From Methylobacillus glycogenes JCM 2850 (lineage in GTDB: Bacteria; Pseudomonadota; Gammaproteobacteria; Burkholderiales; Methylophilaceae): a stretch of DNA of 64,000 bases. The position numbers were made by a program, and so were the translations under genes. This document shows positions 52,530-62,471 of this stretch, piece after piece. The notes below the pieces were generated by a model, which worked only from the letters and a program-made list of their open reading frames with translations, was not told the origin of the DNA and did not search any database. Numbering within the stretch: position 1 is the stretch's first letter; every line of letters begins with the position of its first letter. The stretch is from assembly GCF_000617925.1 (NCBI RefSeq), contig NZ_BAMT01000005.1:1-64000 (forward strand). The letters run 5' to 3'.

Positions 52530-53102
52530 ATGTCAGATACCAGCTTGGCCGGGCATGGTTCAGCCTCTGCAGCAGCGGCTGCCACATCGCATCACTCAAC
52601 AGCGCAACATTCAACACTGCCGCATTCAACACTGCGTCCAGTGCAAACCCCGGGGGCAGAGCAGCACAATATTGTCATGCTGCGCGGGGCTTGTATGTGG
52701 ATCATCATGGCCTTGATTCTGGCCTGGTGCATGGTAGGCCTCAACTTCGGTGTGCAATTGCCGGGTTTGCCCAGCCTGGCAGAGATTTTCCCCGGCAAAC
52801 AGACGCGCATACTACAGGCGCATATCGATTTTCTCTTGATGTCGGCGCTGATACTGGGCTTTTACGCCGCACGCGTGGCCTTGCCTTGGCATGTGCGCTG
52901 GGCCATGGTGGTAGGGGCTTTCACCAATTCCAGCCTGTTTCTGCTGATGGCTATCTTCCCGGCGCTGGATAGCGCGGCACCACCGGTAGGCTTCTGGCCG
53001 CAGTTGTTTCAGTACTACCTGTTTGCCAGCCTGATCACCACCAGTTATGGCTTTGGCAAGGCTTCAGTGCTGATACTCAAACGCTGCGCCAGGCCAGTGT
53101 AA
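52530..53102 (+). CDS. Four-span membrane protein of unknown function
   Basis: 190 residues. Residues 1-45 are low complexity, rich in Ser, His, Thr and Ala, with an in-frame 15-bp duplication (HSTLPHSTL). Four hydrophobic helices follow: GACMWIIMALILAWCMVGL, AHIDFLLMSALILGFYAARVAL, WAMVVGAFTNSSLFLLMAIFP and LFQYYLFASLITTSYGFGKA. The AHxDFLLMxALILxF pattern faintly recalls the hydroxylaminobenzene mutase / styrene oxide isomerase fold, but I would not assign that activity. GGGAG precedes the ATG. Divergent from the AraC-type regulator. Confidence 0.7.
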   Translation: MSDTSLAGHGSASAAAAATSHHSTAQHSTLPHSTLRPVQTPGAEQHNIVMLRGACMWIIMALILAWCMVGLNFGVQLPGLPSLAEIFPGKQTRILQAHIDFLLMSALILGFYAARVALPWHVRWAMVVGAFTNSSLFLLMAIFPALDSAAPPVGFWPQLFQYYLFASLITTSYGFGKASVLILKRCARPV

Positions 53103-53114
53103 GCGGGTGCATGG

Positions 53115-54107
53115 CTAGCCTGGCTGCACCAGATTCTGCGGCTGACCACGCCGCCAGGCGGCAACATTCAGCAGCGTGGTGCTGGCAATCCCAGCCAGGG
53201 CCTCGCGCGTCAAAAATGCCTGATGCGCGGTGATGATGACATTGGGGAAGGTCAACAGTCTGGCCAATACATCATCCTGCAGCGGATAGTCGGAAAGATC
53301 AGAGAAGAACAAGTCTGCTTCTTCTTCATAGACATCCAGCCCCAAGTGGCCCAGATGGCCAGTTTTTAATGCCTCAATCACGGCGGGCGTGTCGACCAGG
53401 GCGCCGCGGCTGGTATTGATCAGCATGCTGCCTTTTTGCATCAGGGCCAGGGTCTGGGGGTTAATCAAATGATGCGTGGCCGGGCTTAGCGGACAGTGCA
53501 GGCTGACGATATGTGCTTGCGGAAACAACTGTTCCAGTGGCAGATACTCGGCCCCCAGTGCTATTACCTCAGGATTGGGGTAAGGGTCATAAGCCAGCAG
53601 CCTGCAACCAAAGCCCGCCATGATGCGGGCGAAAGCCGCGCCTATTTGCCCGGTGCCTATAATGCCCACCGTCTTGTTCACCAGATCAAAGCCAGTCAGC
53701 CCGCGCAGGCTGAAATCGCCTTCGCGGGTGCGGTTATAAGCTCGGTTGAGGTGACGGTTGAGCGCCAATATCAGTGCGATGGTGTGCTCGGCAATCGCGT
53801 GGGGCGAGTATGAGGGCACGTGCACCACGGCCAGCGCCAGGCGCTTGGCGGCTTCAAGATCAATATGGTTATAGCCTGCCGAGCGCAGTGCAATCAAACG
53901 TGTGCCGCCTGCGGCCAGCTTTTCCAGTACAGCTGCGGAAAGATCATCATTGATGAACGCACACACCACCTCGGCCCCTGCGGCGAGCACGGCGGTATCC
54001 ACAGTCAGTTTGGGTTGCTGGAACACCAGCTCGCAGTCACTCAATGCGGGCTGCGAGAGAAAACTTTCACGGTCGTAGGCCTGGGTGCTGAAAAAAACGA
54101 TTTGCAT
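53115..54107 (-). CDS. ldhA: D-2-hydroxyacid dehydrogenase, fermentative D-lactate dehydrogenase type
   Basis: 330 residues. An N-terminal catalytic domain (MQIVFFSTQAYDRESF, then LIALRSAGYNHIDLEAAKRL) and an NAD domain with GIIGTGQIGAAFARIMAGFGCRLLAYDPYPNP (GxGxxG...D) are present. Catalytic residues: Arg in NTSRGALVDT, Glu in the GLDVYEEE region and His in ITAHQAFLTREAL. The opening KxxVFFSTxxYDxxSF and these blocks match LdhA of enterobacteria. It reduces pyruvate to D-lactate with NADH. Single gene on its strand. Confidence 0.9.
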   Translation of the reverse strand: MQIVFFSTQAYDRESFLSQPALSDCELVFQQPKLTVDTAVLAAGAEVVCAFINDDLSAAVLEKLAAGGTRLIALRSAGYNHIDLEAAKRLALAVVHVPSYSPHAIAEHTIALILALNRHLNRAYNRTREGDFSLRGLTGFDLVNKTVGIIGTGQIGAAFARIMAGFGCRLLAYDPYPNPEVIALGAEYLPLEQLFPQAHIVSLHCPLSPATHHLINPQTLALMQKGSMLINTSRGALVDTPAVIEALKTGHLGHLGLDVYEEEADLFFSDLSDYPLQDDVLARLLTFPNVIITAHQAFLTREALAGIASTTLLNVAAWRRGQPQNLVQPG

Positions 54108-54696
54108 CAGTGCTCCTGAATGGGGGGATCAAGATAGCCAGCCACTGCAGGTATAAGCGCTAACAGGGCTGTAGACATGGACTATTAGAGCATCATTCAA
54201 GGGCAAGATGCTAGCCATGACATGATGCCAGTAAGACGCGCTAGGCTTGGGGATGTGAGTCTAAGAGGGTAAATCAAATAAATCCCTCCCAAAAGGGAGG
54301 GGAGTGTCAGGGAAATGTGCGGCGAATCAATTCGCTCGTATCGTTGTTGCTAAAAGGCGATTTTGCTGCTTCTACTAGTAATGACACGTGAGAAATAAAA
54401 AAGGACACCTCTAGGCTGAGGATTTTCGATAAGGCCATGTTAATAAAGTGCTTTTAATAATGACTTTAATTAGGTAAATTGCGCAGCCGCAGAACTAGTA
54501 CTGGCGTCATCGAATTTACATAAATTTGTCACAATTATTGCCTACCATCATCACCTTGCCGCATTAGGCTTGCCTGATCTTGCACCCGCGTTAATCTAAT
54601 AAGTTGCTGTAGAAATTAGCTGTACTAGTAATGAACTGTACTGGCAATGAACTGCATCTACCCGTCCTCCCTTGAGTCACGCAACACAACACCACC
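54108..54696. other. 589-nt intergenic region with hairpin and tandem duplication
   Basis: No supportable gene. CCCTCCC-AAAA-GGGAGGG (54284-54301) is a perfect hairpin, T-rich on its minus-strand 3' side. CTGTACTAGTAATGAA and CTGTACTGGCAATGAA form a 16-bp tandem pair at 54620-54651. The region must carry the MCP promoter; I see no clear sigma-28 consensus. Confidence 0.6.
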
Positions 54697-56268
54697 ATGC
54701 AACTGAACAACTTATCTATTTCTACCCGTCTGGTCGGCCTCAGTGCCATCCTGTTGCTGGGTTCACTCATTCTAGGCCTGGTGGCCTGGAACTCGCTGAG
54801 CAGAACCAATGATTTATTGCAGCTCAGTCTGAGTCAGGCTGCTGCGGCTGAAGATGCGGTCAATACCGCGCGCAAGGCGCAGGTCACCTTCAAGATCCAG
54901 ATTCAGGAATGGAAAAATATCCTGGTGCGCGGCCATGATGCCCAGGCTTTCAACAAATACAGAGATGCCTTCGCCAAAACCGGGCAGGAAACCCAGGATG
55001 AACTGGGCAGGCTGCAACAGCTTTTCAGCCAGCTAGGTCTGGACACGCCCAAGGTACAAGAAGCGCGGCAGGCCTTGAAGCAATTGCAAAGCAGCTATCT
55101 GCAGGCACTCAATGCCTATGACCAGCAGCGCCTGGACAGTACCCAAACCGTGGATGGCCTGGTCAAGGGCATGGATAGAGCACCCACGCAGCAGATAGAT
55201 GAAATTGTGGCTTATGTAGGTGAGCACTCGGCGCGTATACGTGCAGAAAATCAGGCGGCTGCGCAGCAGCAGTACAGCCTGGCCTTGACCATCATGTTGC
55301 TGGCTTTGCTGGTGCTGATGGCCTTTGGTGCCAGCCTGACCTATTGGATTATCAGTGGAGTAACTCAACCCTTGCACAGCGCAATTGAAATTGCCAAGAC
55401 TGTCGCCAGTGGCGATCTGACAGCGCAGATTGTGGTGCAATCCAGTGATGAAACCGGGCAGTTGCTGCAAGCACTCAAGGAAATGAACAATAGGCTGACC
55501 ACCATCGTCAGCAAGGTGAGGCTGGGTACAGACACCATCGCTACAGGCTCCAGCGAAATTGCCAGCGGCAATCTCGACCTGTCGTCACGCACGGAAGAGC
55601 AAGCCAGTGCGCTGGAAGAAACCGCTTCTTCCATGGAGCAGATTACTTCCGCCGTAAAGCAGAATGCCGACAATGCCCGTCACGCCAATACTCTGGTGTC
55701 ATCCTCGGCCGAAATTGCCGTGCGCGGCGGCAAGGTGGTGGCTCAGGTAGTGGCCACCATGGCGTCTATCAATGAAGCTTCACGTCGGGTGGAAGACATT
55801 ATCTCGGTCATAGACGGCATTGCCTTCCAGACCAATATTCTGGCGCTGAATGCGGCGGTAGAAGCGGCGCGTGCGGGTGAGCATGGGCGAGGCTTTGCCG
55901 TGGTGGCTTCTGAAGTGCGCGGCCTGGCGCAGCGCTCGGCGGTGGCCGCCAAGGAAATCAAGGAATTGATCGCCAACTCAGTGGCACGCGTGGATACAGG
56001 CGAAAAGCTGGTGGAAGAAGCCGGGGCCACCATGCAGGAGATTGTGGATAGCGTAAAACGCGTCACTGGCATCATGAGCGAAATCAGCAATGCCAGCCAG
56101 GAGCAAAGCAGCGGCATAGATCAGGTCAATATTGCCATCACGCAGATGGATGAGGTGACGCAGCAGAATGCAGCCCTGGTAGAACAGGCCGCCGCTGCCG
56201 CCGCTTCATTGCAGGATCAGGCAGATCAACTGGCGCAGACCGTGGCCTGGTTCAAGGTGCCCAACTGA
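54697..56268 (+). CDS. Methyl-accepting chemotaxis protein
   Basis: 523 residues. TM1 is at about 10-32 ([20 protein letters not shown]), a four-helix-bundle-like periplasmic sensor spans about 33-188, and TM2 is at about 190-215 ([27 protein letters not shown]). A HAMP domain follows ([17 protein letters not shown]). The cytoplasmic signalling hairpin has the conserved tip [41 protein letters not shown]. There is no C-terminal CheR pentapeptide (ends WFKVPN). Ligand unknown. Monocistronic, ended by the terminator at 56304. Confidence 0.94.
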   Translation: MQLNNLSISTRLVGLSAILLLGSLILGLVAWNSLSRTNDLLQLSLSQAAAAEDAVNTARKAQVTFKIQIQEWKNILVRGHDAQAFNKYRDAFAKTGQETQDELGRLQQLFSQLGLDTPKVQEARQALKQLQSSYLQALNAYDQQRLDSTQTVDGLVKGMDRAPTQQIDEIVAYVGEHSARIRAENQAAAQQQYSLALTIMLLALLVLMAFGASLTYWIISGVTQPLHSAIEIAKTVASGDLTAQIVVQSSDETGQLLQALKEMNNRLTTIVSKVRLGTDTIATGSSEIASGNLDLSSRTEEQASALEETASSMEQITSAVKQNADNARHANTLVSSSAEIAVRGGKVVAQVVATMASINEASRRVEDIISVIDGIAFQTNILALNAAVEAARAGEHGRGFAVVASEVRGLAQRSAVAAKEIKELIANSVARVDTGEKLVEEAGATMQEIVDSVKRVTGIMSEISNASQEQSSGIDQVNIAITQMDEVTQQNAALVEQAAAAAASLQDQADQLAQTVAWFKVPN

Positions 56269-56303
56269 TGTAGCAGCGCTGCAACTAGGCTTGCTGGTTA
56301 AAT

Positions 56304-56331
56304 AAAAATGGGCGCTACAGCGCCCATTTTT
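56304..56331. terminator. Bidirectional terminator between MCP and Tas-like genes
   Basis: AAAAATGGGCGCT / AGCGCCCATTTTT, 13-bp stem with a 2-nt nominal loop, flanked by A and T runs. Confidence 0.93.
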
Positions 56332-56354
56332 TATTAGCTGATGCTAGCTTGCGC

Positions 56355-57391
56355 TTAAGGCGCAGGGTTCATATAGCGCAAATGTATTGCTTCTATCTCT
56401 TGCAGAATTTCGGCAGACAAAGGCTTTTGCCAGGCCTGAATATTCTCTTGCAACTGCAACATGCTGGTGGCCCCAATAATCGTGCTGGTAACAAACCAGC
56501 GGTGGTAAACAAAGGATAGCGCCAGCTGCGCCGGGCTCATGCCATGCTTGTGTGCCAAGGCAGCGTAAGCGGCAGTGGCAGGCTGCACATTGGGCTTGGT
56601 GTAGCGCTGGGCATAACCGGGGAAGAGATTGACCCGGCCCTGGGCTTGCGGGTCGCAATATATTTGCCACTCAGATGACCAAAGGCCATGGGCGAGTATG
56701 CTGTCAGGCTCACCTGCTCACGGTAGATCAACTCGGTCATGCCAAACTCGAAACCACGGTTAAGCAGGCTATAGCTGTTCTGGATGGAGGCGATACGCGG
56801 CAGGTCATATTCCTTGGCCACGCGCAGGAACTCCATGACACCCCACGGTTGTTCATTTGAAACACCAACGTAGCGTACCTTGCCTTCCTGCACCAGTTCC
56901 GCCAGCACTTCCAGTTGGGTTTGTATGCTCACCCATTGCTTTTCCTTGCTCGGGTCGAACTGGTACTGGCCAAAGATAGGCACATTTCTTTCTGGCCAAT
57001 GAATTTGGTAGAGATCGAGGTAATCGGTCTGCAAGCGCTTCAGCGAGCCTTCAATTGCGCTGCGTACATTGTCTCTATCGACGGCGGTAGGCCCACCACG
57101 TATCCATTCCAGCTTGCGGTTACCGCCGGAAACCTTGCTCGCCAGTATCACCTTGTCGCGCGGCTGGCGCTTGAGCCAGGTGCCTATGATGCTTTCGGTA
57201 CGGGTGAAGGTATCGGCCTTGGGCGGCACCGGATACATTTCGGCGGTATCAATGAAATTAATGCCCTGAGCCAGGGCGTAGTCCAGTTGTTCATGACCTT
57301 GTGCTTCGGTGTTCTGGTCGCCAAAAGTCATGGTGCCCAGGCAGATGGCGGAAACCTTGAGGTCGGATTGACCGAGATTGCGATATTCCAT
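56355..57391 (-). pseudogene. tas: Tas-like aldo/keto reductase, frameshifted
   Basis: About 345 residues when joined; very close in text to E. coli Tas: MEYRNLGQSDLKVSAICLGTMTFGDQNTEAQGHEQLDYALAQGINFIDTAEMYPVPP. Active-site Asp/Tyr (DTAEMY), Lys (ILASKVSG) and His (LYQIHWPE) are present. The first frame fails after GKYIATRKP at about 56640. The next frame gives GRVNLFPGYAQRYTKPNVQPATAAYAALAHKHG to the end NPAP. One C missing from a CCCC run explains it (KPQGRVNLF). NADPH-linked reductase of unknown substrate; it diverges from the Anbu gene. Confidence 0.88.
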
Positions 57392-57518
57392 GGCGCGTGT
57401 TCTTCAAGACAAAAGAACAAGTGTACTGCAAGCCGATGGCTTTCGTATTGTCGAGCTGAGTGCTGCTAGGTATGATGAAAGCCATTATTCAACTTGTCTT
57501 CAACTCGCAGATACCCGC

Positions 57519-58253
57519 ATGACTTACTGTGTTGCCTTACTGTTAGACCAGGGCCTGGTGCTGGCCTCGGATACCCGCACCAATGCAGGTGTAGATCATG
57601 TGGCAGTTTTCCCCAAGATGAATGTGTTTGAAGTCAGGGGCGAGCGCGTGATTACGCTGATGAGTGCAGGCAATCTTGCCATCACTCAGGCAGTGATCAA
57701 CCGCCTGCGCGATGCCATCAAGCGTGATGACGGTGAGCACCTGCACAATGTGGCCAATCTGTTTGATGCCGCCAGATTGATAGGCGAGCAACTGCGTGTG
57801 GTCTACGAGCTGGATAACGAGCACCTGAAAAACCACAACACCGAATTCAATGCCAGCATTCTGGTGGGCGGCCAGATCAAGGGTGAAGCGCCGCGTTTGT
57901 TTTCCATCTATGCCGCAGGCAACTTTATTGAAGCCAGCCAGGAAACGCCGTATTTCCAGATTGGTGAAACCAAGTACGGCAAACCCATCATAGACCGCGT
58001 AGTCAGCCACGATAGCGACATTATGGAAGTGGTGAAGTGTGTGCTGATTTCATTTGATTCCACCATACGCAGCAATATCTCGGTGGCACCGCCCATTGAT
58101 ATTCTTATCTACCGCAGTGATAGCCTGCATGCCGATTGCAAGCAGCGCATCACCGAGCATGACGCCTATTACGCCAGCATACGTCAGGCTGGTCAGACGG
58201 TTTGCGCCAGGTATTTGCCGGCCTGCCTAACCCAGATTGGTGTTGATCTTTAG
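57519..58253 (+). CDS. Anbu (bacterial proteasome-like peptidase)
   Basis: About 244 residues. The ATG at 57519 begins MTYCVALLLDQGLVLASDTRTNAGVDHVAVFPKMNVFEV, the standard Anbu opening in which Met removal exposes Thr as the Ntn nucleophile. In-frame codons back to 57378 are not family-like. KMNVF Lys and SAGNLAITQAVINRL fit the HslV/proteasome beta fold, as does IDRVVSHDSDIMEVVKCVLISFDSTIRSNISVAPPIDILIY. Anbu genes usually sit beside permuted ATP-grasp, alpha-E and transglutaminase genes; here those are about 12 kb upstream on the same strand. Substrate unknown. Confidence 0.92.
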   Translation: MTYCVALLLDQGLVLASDTRTNAGVDHVAVFPKMNVFEVRGERVITLMSAGNLAITQAVINRLRDAIKRDDGEHLHNVANLFDAARLIGEQLRVVYELDNEHLKNHNTEFNASILVGGQIKGEAPRLFSIYAAGNFIEASQETPYFQIGETKYGKPIIDRVVSHDSDIMEVVKCVLISFDSTIRSNISVAPPIDILIYRSDSLHADCKQRITEHDAYYASIRQAGQTVCARYLPACLTQIGVDL

Positions 58254-58255
58254 CC

Positions 58256-59158
58256 TTAAGCGCTTTTCCAGGCGTCATGGCTACCCTGCTGCAGCAGGGC
58301 AATAAAACGGCTGGCCCCTAGCCCCAGCGGGCGTTCCCGGCTCCACACCATATCTACCCACAGCCTTAACTGGTTGCTCATATTTTCCAGGCTTAACACA
58401 TGTAGCGCGCCGCTTTTGACCAGCGGCGTCACCAGGCCTTGCGGCAGGAAGGCCCAACCCAAGCCGGCTTGCACCAGCGCCAAACTGGCGAGGTGGCTAT
58501 CGGTACGCCATATCTGCCTAGCTATGCGCAAACGCGGGTCATGATGCTCATCCCCACGGCTGGCAATGACGATTTGCCTGCTGTTCAGAAGGTCACTATC
58601 TCTGAGTAATTGCGTGGATTGCTGCAAGGGGTGCCCGGGGGCAACCACCGCCAGCAGGATTTCGCTGCTGAGCTCCTGAAAGGCCTCGCGCTCATCGGCA
58701 GCCGGGCGTTCAAACACCAGCGCCAGTTGCACACAGCCTTCATGCAGCATGCGCAGTGCATCGGCTTGAGGTGCAGATAATACTTCCACCTCCAGCGCAG
58801 GAAACTCAGAGGCGAGCTTGGCCAAAGGCTGGTTCCAGGGACCATAAAGCAGCTCAGGCGCGATGGCGATGCTGAGTCGCTGCTCCAGGCCCTGATGCAA
58901 GCTTAAAGCATGGGCCTGCAATTGCCGCATCTGGCTGGCGACTTGCCGGGCTTGCGGCTCCAAAGCACGTGCCGCCTCGGTGGGGCGTGGTTCACGTCCG
59001 CTGCGGTCAAACAATACCAAGTCCAGCTCAGCCTCAAGCTGGGCAATGGTCATGCTCACTGCCGAAGGCACTTTACCAAGCTGGCGCGCAGCGGCAGAGA
59101 AAGAGCCATGATCGAGCACGGCCAGTAAGACTTTGAGGTTGTCGCTACTAAATGCCAT
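58256..59158 (-). CDS. LysR-family regulator next to a PACE efflux gene
   Basis: About 300 residues. The helix-turn-helix (LKVLLAVLDHGSFSAAARQLGKVPSAVSMTIAQLEAELDLVLFDRSGREPRPT) and effector domain (RLSIAIAPELLYGPWNQPLAKLASEFPALEVEVL) are intact. The ATG at 59158 is preferred to the TTG at 59185. It is transcribed away from the PACE transporter, exactly the AceR/AceI layout of Acinetobacter, so it probably activates that gene. It ends 3 nt from the convergent Anbu stop. Confidence 0.9.
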   Translation of the reverse strand: MAFSSDNLKVLLAVLDHGSFSAAARQLGKVPSAVSMTIAQLEAELDLVLFDRSGREPRPTEAARALEPQARQVASQMRQLQAHALSLHQGLEQRLSIAIAPELLYGPWNQPLAKLASEFPALEVEVLSAPQADALRMLHEGCVQLALVFERPAADEREAFQELSSEILLAVVAPGHPLQQSTQLLRDSDLLNSRQIVIASRGDEHHDPRLRIARQIWRTDSHLASLALVQAGLGWAFLPQGLVTPLVKSGALHVLSLENMSNQLRLWVDMVWSRERPLGLGASRFIALLQQGSHDAWKSA

Positions 59159-59264
59159 CGGTAAGTTTTGAATATCATCTGTCAAAAATATTGATAGATA
59201 CTAACTTTTTATATCAGGATATGCCAAATAAAATGCCTACCATTGACTAAGTTGGGAGAGCATC

Positions 59265-59707
59265 ATGCAAGGCATCAAGCGCAAGCTGGTTTATGTCAGT
59301 TTCTATGAAATGTTTGCCATGTTATTCACCAGCATAGGGCTGGCCTTGTTTTCAGGCCAATCCCTGGCGCATGCGGGGGTGGCTGGCGTGGCTTCCTCGC
59401 TGGTGGCCCTGGTGTGGAACCTCATTTACAACACCATGTTTGAAGCCTGGGAAGCCAAACAAGCCGAGGCGGGACGTAGTATCAAGCGCCGCATTGCCCA
59501 TGCGCTGGGTTTTGAACTGGGGCTGGTGATCACGCTGGTGCCTTGTTTGCCTGGTGGCTGCAAGTGAGCTGGTGGCAGGCGCTGGTGATGGATGCCGGGC
59601 TGATTGTGTTTTTCCTGATCTATACCTATTTATTCAATTTGGTCTTTGACCATCTATTCGGCTTGCCAGCCTCGGCGCAGCCGCGTAAGCCAGCACTTGC
59701 TCACTAA
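59265..59707 (+). pseudogene. PACE-family multidrug efflux transporter, frameshifted
   Basis: About 147 residues when joined, four helices in two bacterial transmembrane pair (BTP) domains. Frame 1: MQGIKRKLVYVSFYEMFAMLFTSIGLALF, then HAGVAGVASSLVALVWNLIYNTMFEAWEAKQ, then RIAHALGFELGLVITLVP. The given frame then ends at 59567, while the next frame gives LFAWWLQVSWWQALVMDAGLIVFFLIYTYLFNLVFDHLFGLPAS and a TAA at 59707. One C missing (GTGCCTTG for GTGCCCTTG) explains it. The conserved Glu of TM1 (FYEMF) and the WNLIYN motif are present. It exports chlorhexidine or polyamine-like amines by family role. Confidence 0.87.
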
Positions 59708-59739
59708 GCCAACTATGGGATGTAGCCCATGGCTTAGTG
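59702..59739 (+). terminator. Long hairpin over the PACE stop codon
   Basis: CACTAAGCC pairs with GGCTTAGTG, with an inner ATGGG/CCCAT stem and a 6-nt loop. It lacks a T run. TATAAT at 59775-59780 may be the -10 of the helicase transcript. Confidence 0.45.
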
Positions 59740-59816
59740 CATGAACGCAGCGGGGAAACTGCGGGCAACTCCAGTATAATGGCGGGGTATTTTCCTCCCG
59801 ATTTGAAAGCCCCCGC

Positions 59817-61767
59817 TTGAGCGACCTCAGTAGCGATCTGCAGCACGTGTTTTCCGCGCAAGGCCCCCTGGCTGAAACCATCCCTGGTTATCGCTCGCGG
59901 GTGCAGCAGCAGGAAATGGCCCTGGCCATTGCTGAAGCCATCAAGGGCAATCGCCAGTTGGTGGCCGAGGCGGGCACAGGCACAGGCAAGACCTTTGCCT
60001 ATCTGGTGCCCGCTTTGCTCTCTGGCGGCAAGGTGATTATTTCCACTGGCACCAAAACCCTGCAGGATCAGCTTTATAACCGCGATTTGCCCGCAGTGCG
60101 CGATGCACTCAAGGTGCCTGTGACCGTGGCCATGCTCAAGGGCAGATCCAACTATGTCTGCCACTTCCATTTGCAGCGTGCCATGAGCGAGGGCAAGTTT
60201 TTCTCGCGCGAAGATGCCACTTATGTGCACAAAATCCAGGCCTTTGCCGAAAACAGCGCCACCGGAGACAAGAGCGAGCTGACCGCCGTGCCGGAAAGCG
60301 CCACCATTTGGCCCGCCGTGACCTCAACGCGCGATAACTGCATGGGTCAGGAATGCGCACATTACAAAGAGTGCTTTGTGATGGAGGCGCGCAAACGCGC
60401 ACTGGCCGCCGATGTGGTGGTGGTTAACCATCATTTGTTCTTTGCCGATGTCATGCTGCGCGATGAGGGTGTGGCCGAATTATTGCCCTCGGCCAATACC
60501 GTGATTTTTGACGAGGCCCATCAGTTGCCTGCAGTGGCAGGGGCTTTCTTTGGTGAAGGCTATTCCACCACCCAGTTGATGGAGCTGGCGCGCGATGCGC
60601 ACACCGAATACATCACCAGCATCAAGGACTGCACCGCCTTGCCCGAGGCCACGGCTGCGCTGGAAAAAGCCGTGCGCGATTTCCGCCTGATTTTTGCCTA
60701 TGAAGGCGCACGCCTGCCAGTACAAAAGGCCTTGGCCTTGCGCAATTTCGAGAGCGCTTATGTCTTGATGCAGGAAAAACTCGCCGCCCTGGATGCCATA
60801 CTGGAAACCCAGGCCGCGCGTGAGCCTGCGGTGGAAAACTGCTGGCAGCGTGCCCAAGCCCTTAAAGTCATGCTGCAACGCTGGCTATCGGCCGAAGACC
60901 CCAACCTGGTGCGTTGGTAGAAGTGTTTACGCAGTCAGTTCAGCTGCATGCCACGCCATTGTCGGTGGCCGCTGGCTTCAGCAAGCAGCTTAACGCCCAG
61001 CCACGCGCTTGGGTGTTTACCTCGGCCACGCTGGCGGTTAAGAGTGATTTCAGCCATTACCTGACGCAAATGGGCCTAGAGCAAGCCAGCACAGGTTACT
61101 GGAACAGCCCCTTCGATTATGGCAGTCAGGGTTTGTTCTATGTGCCGCAAGGCATGCCTGAGCCCAATAGCGCAGGCTATGCCGCCGCAGTGGCTGCGAT
61201 GGCCTTGCCTGTGATCAAGGCCAGTCGGGGCCGGGCTTTTGTGCTCTGCACCAGCCTGCGCGCCATGCGCGAACTGCATGCCCTGCTTAAGGACGCCATG
61301 GAAACCGAAGGCCTGGATTATCCCATTCTGCTGCAAGGCGATACCGCGCGTAGCGAGTTGTTGGATCGCTTCCGCCGCCTGGGCAATGCCGTGCTGGTAG
61401 GCTCGCAGAGTTTCTGGGAAGGCGTGGATGTGCGTGGCGAAGCCTTGTCTGCGGTCATCATAGACAAGCTGCCGTTTGCGCCGCCGGATGACCCGGTACT
61501 GGCCGCGCGCATAGATAAAATGAATGCCGAAGCAAGAACGCCTTTATGGAATACCAGCTGCCTTATGCCGTGATTACCCTCAAGCAGGGCGCAGGGCGCT
61601 TGATCCGTGATGAGGCTGACAGAGGCGTGCTGATGATTTGTGACCCGCGCCTGATCAGCAAGCCTTATGGCCGCCGCATCTGGCAGAGCCTGCCCCCCAT
61701 GCGCCGGACGCGTGAGGTGGCAGATGTAGTAGAATTCTTTGCACCCCCACAGTCTGACCCAGCATGA
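59817..61767 (+). pseudogene. DinG/YoaA-like Fe-S ATP-dependent DNA helicase, two frame breaks
   Basis: About 650 residues when joined; an XPD-like superfamily 2 helicase. Walker A EAGTGTGKTFAYLVP; Fe-S cysteines in NYVCHF, TRDNCMGQECAHYKECF; DEAH box VIFDEAHQLP; later VFTSATLAV, GSQSFWEGVDVRGE and motif VI QGAGRLIRDEADRGVLMICDPRL. Frame 1 stops at 60920 (NLVRW; one G missing restores RWVEVFTQSVQLHATPLSV). Frame 2 ends at 61573; one C missing near 61532 restores AKNAFMEYQLPYAVITL. The likely start is TTG at 59817 because no in-frame ATG fits. The stop overlaps tsaB by 4 nt. Confidence 0.88.
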
Positions 61768-62471
61768 AAATCCTCGCCCTAGATACCTCCACCGAATACC
61801 TCTCGCTTGCGCTGGCACTAGATGGCCAGTTCTATGGCCGTGAACTGCTGGCGGGGCAAACCCATTCCCAGCGCATACTGCCTTTGTTGCGTGAATTGCT
61901 CGATGAAGCGGATATTGAACTGATGGATCTGGACGGCATTGCCTTTGGTGCCGGGCCAGGCTCGTTCACTGGTTTGCGCATAGGCTGTGGCGTGGCCCAG
62001 GGCCTAGCATTTGGTGCAAACTTACCTGTGGTGGGTGTCAGCACCTTGCTGGCGCTGGCCGAAGATGCAGGCGATGCCCAGCAAGTGATTGCCTGTCTGG
62101 ATGCGCGTATGGGCGAGGTGTATCACGCGGCCTATCGTCGGCAGGCAGGCGGCTGGCAAGAGGTGCTGGCCCCTGGCCTGTATGCGCCAGAATCTGTACC
62201 TATAGTGCCGCAACAGGATGGACTAGCGGCTGACTGGGTAGGCATAGGCAGTGGCTGGAAAACCTATGCTGATAGCTTGCAACAACAGTATGCAGCGCAT
62301 GTGCAGCAGATATTGCCGGATGCCTACCCGCGCGCTGCCGCCATCGCCAAGCTGGCGCTGCCAAGGTTTGCTGCGGGTGAGGCACGTCCGGCAGCAGAGG
62401 CAGCGCCCGTGTATATCCGTAACAAGGTGGCCATGACCACCAGTGAACGGCAAAAAGGTCAGGCCGCATGA
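61764..62471 (+). CDS. tsaB: tRNA t6A threonylcarbamoyladenosine synthesis protein TsaB
   Basis: 235 residues. ASKHA fold: MKILALDTSTEYLSLALALDG, GQTHSQRILPLLRELLDEA and LDGIAFGAGPGSFTGLRIGCGVAQGLAFG are the TsaB signatures (RILPxIxxLL, GPGSFTGxRIG). It is the scaffold partner of TsaD/TsaE in the t6A37 modification of ANN-decoding tRNAs. The ATG overlaps the helicase stop and its own TGA overlaps rimI (ATGA), so translation is coupled along the operon dinG-tsaB-rimI-udg. Confidence 0.95.
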   Translation: MKILALDTSTEYLSLALALDGQFYGRELLAGQTHSQRILPLLRELLDEADIELMDLDGIAFGAGPGSFTGLRIGCGVAQGLAFGANLPVVGVSTLLALAEDAGDAQQVIACLDARMGEVYHAAYRRQAGGWQEVLAPGLYAPESVPIVPQQDGLAADWVGIGSGWKTYADSLQQQYAAHVQQILPDAYPRAAAIAKLALPRFAAGEARPAAEAAPVYIRNKVAMTTSERQKGQAA

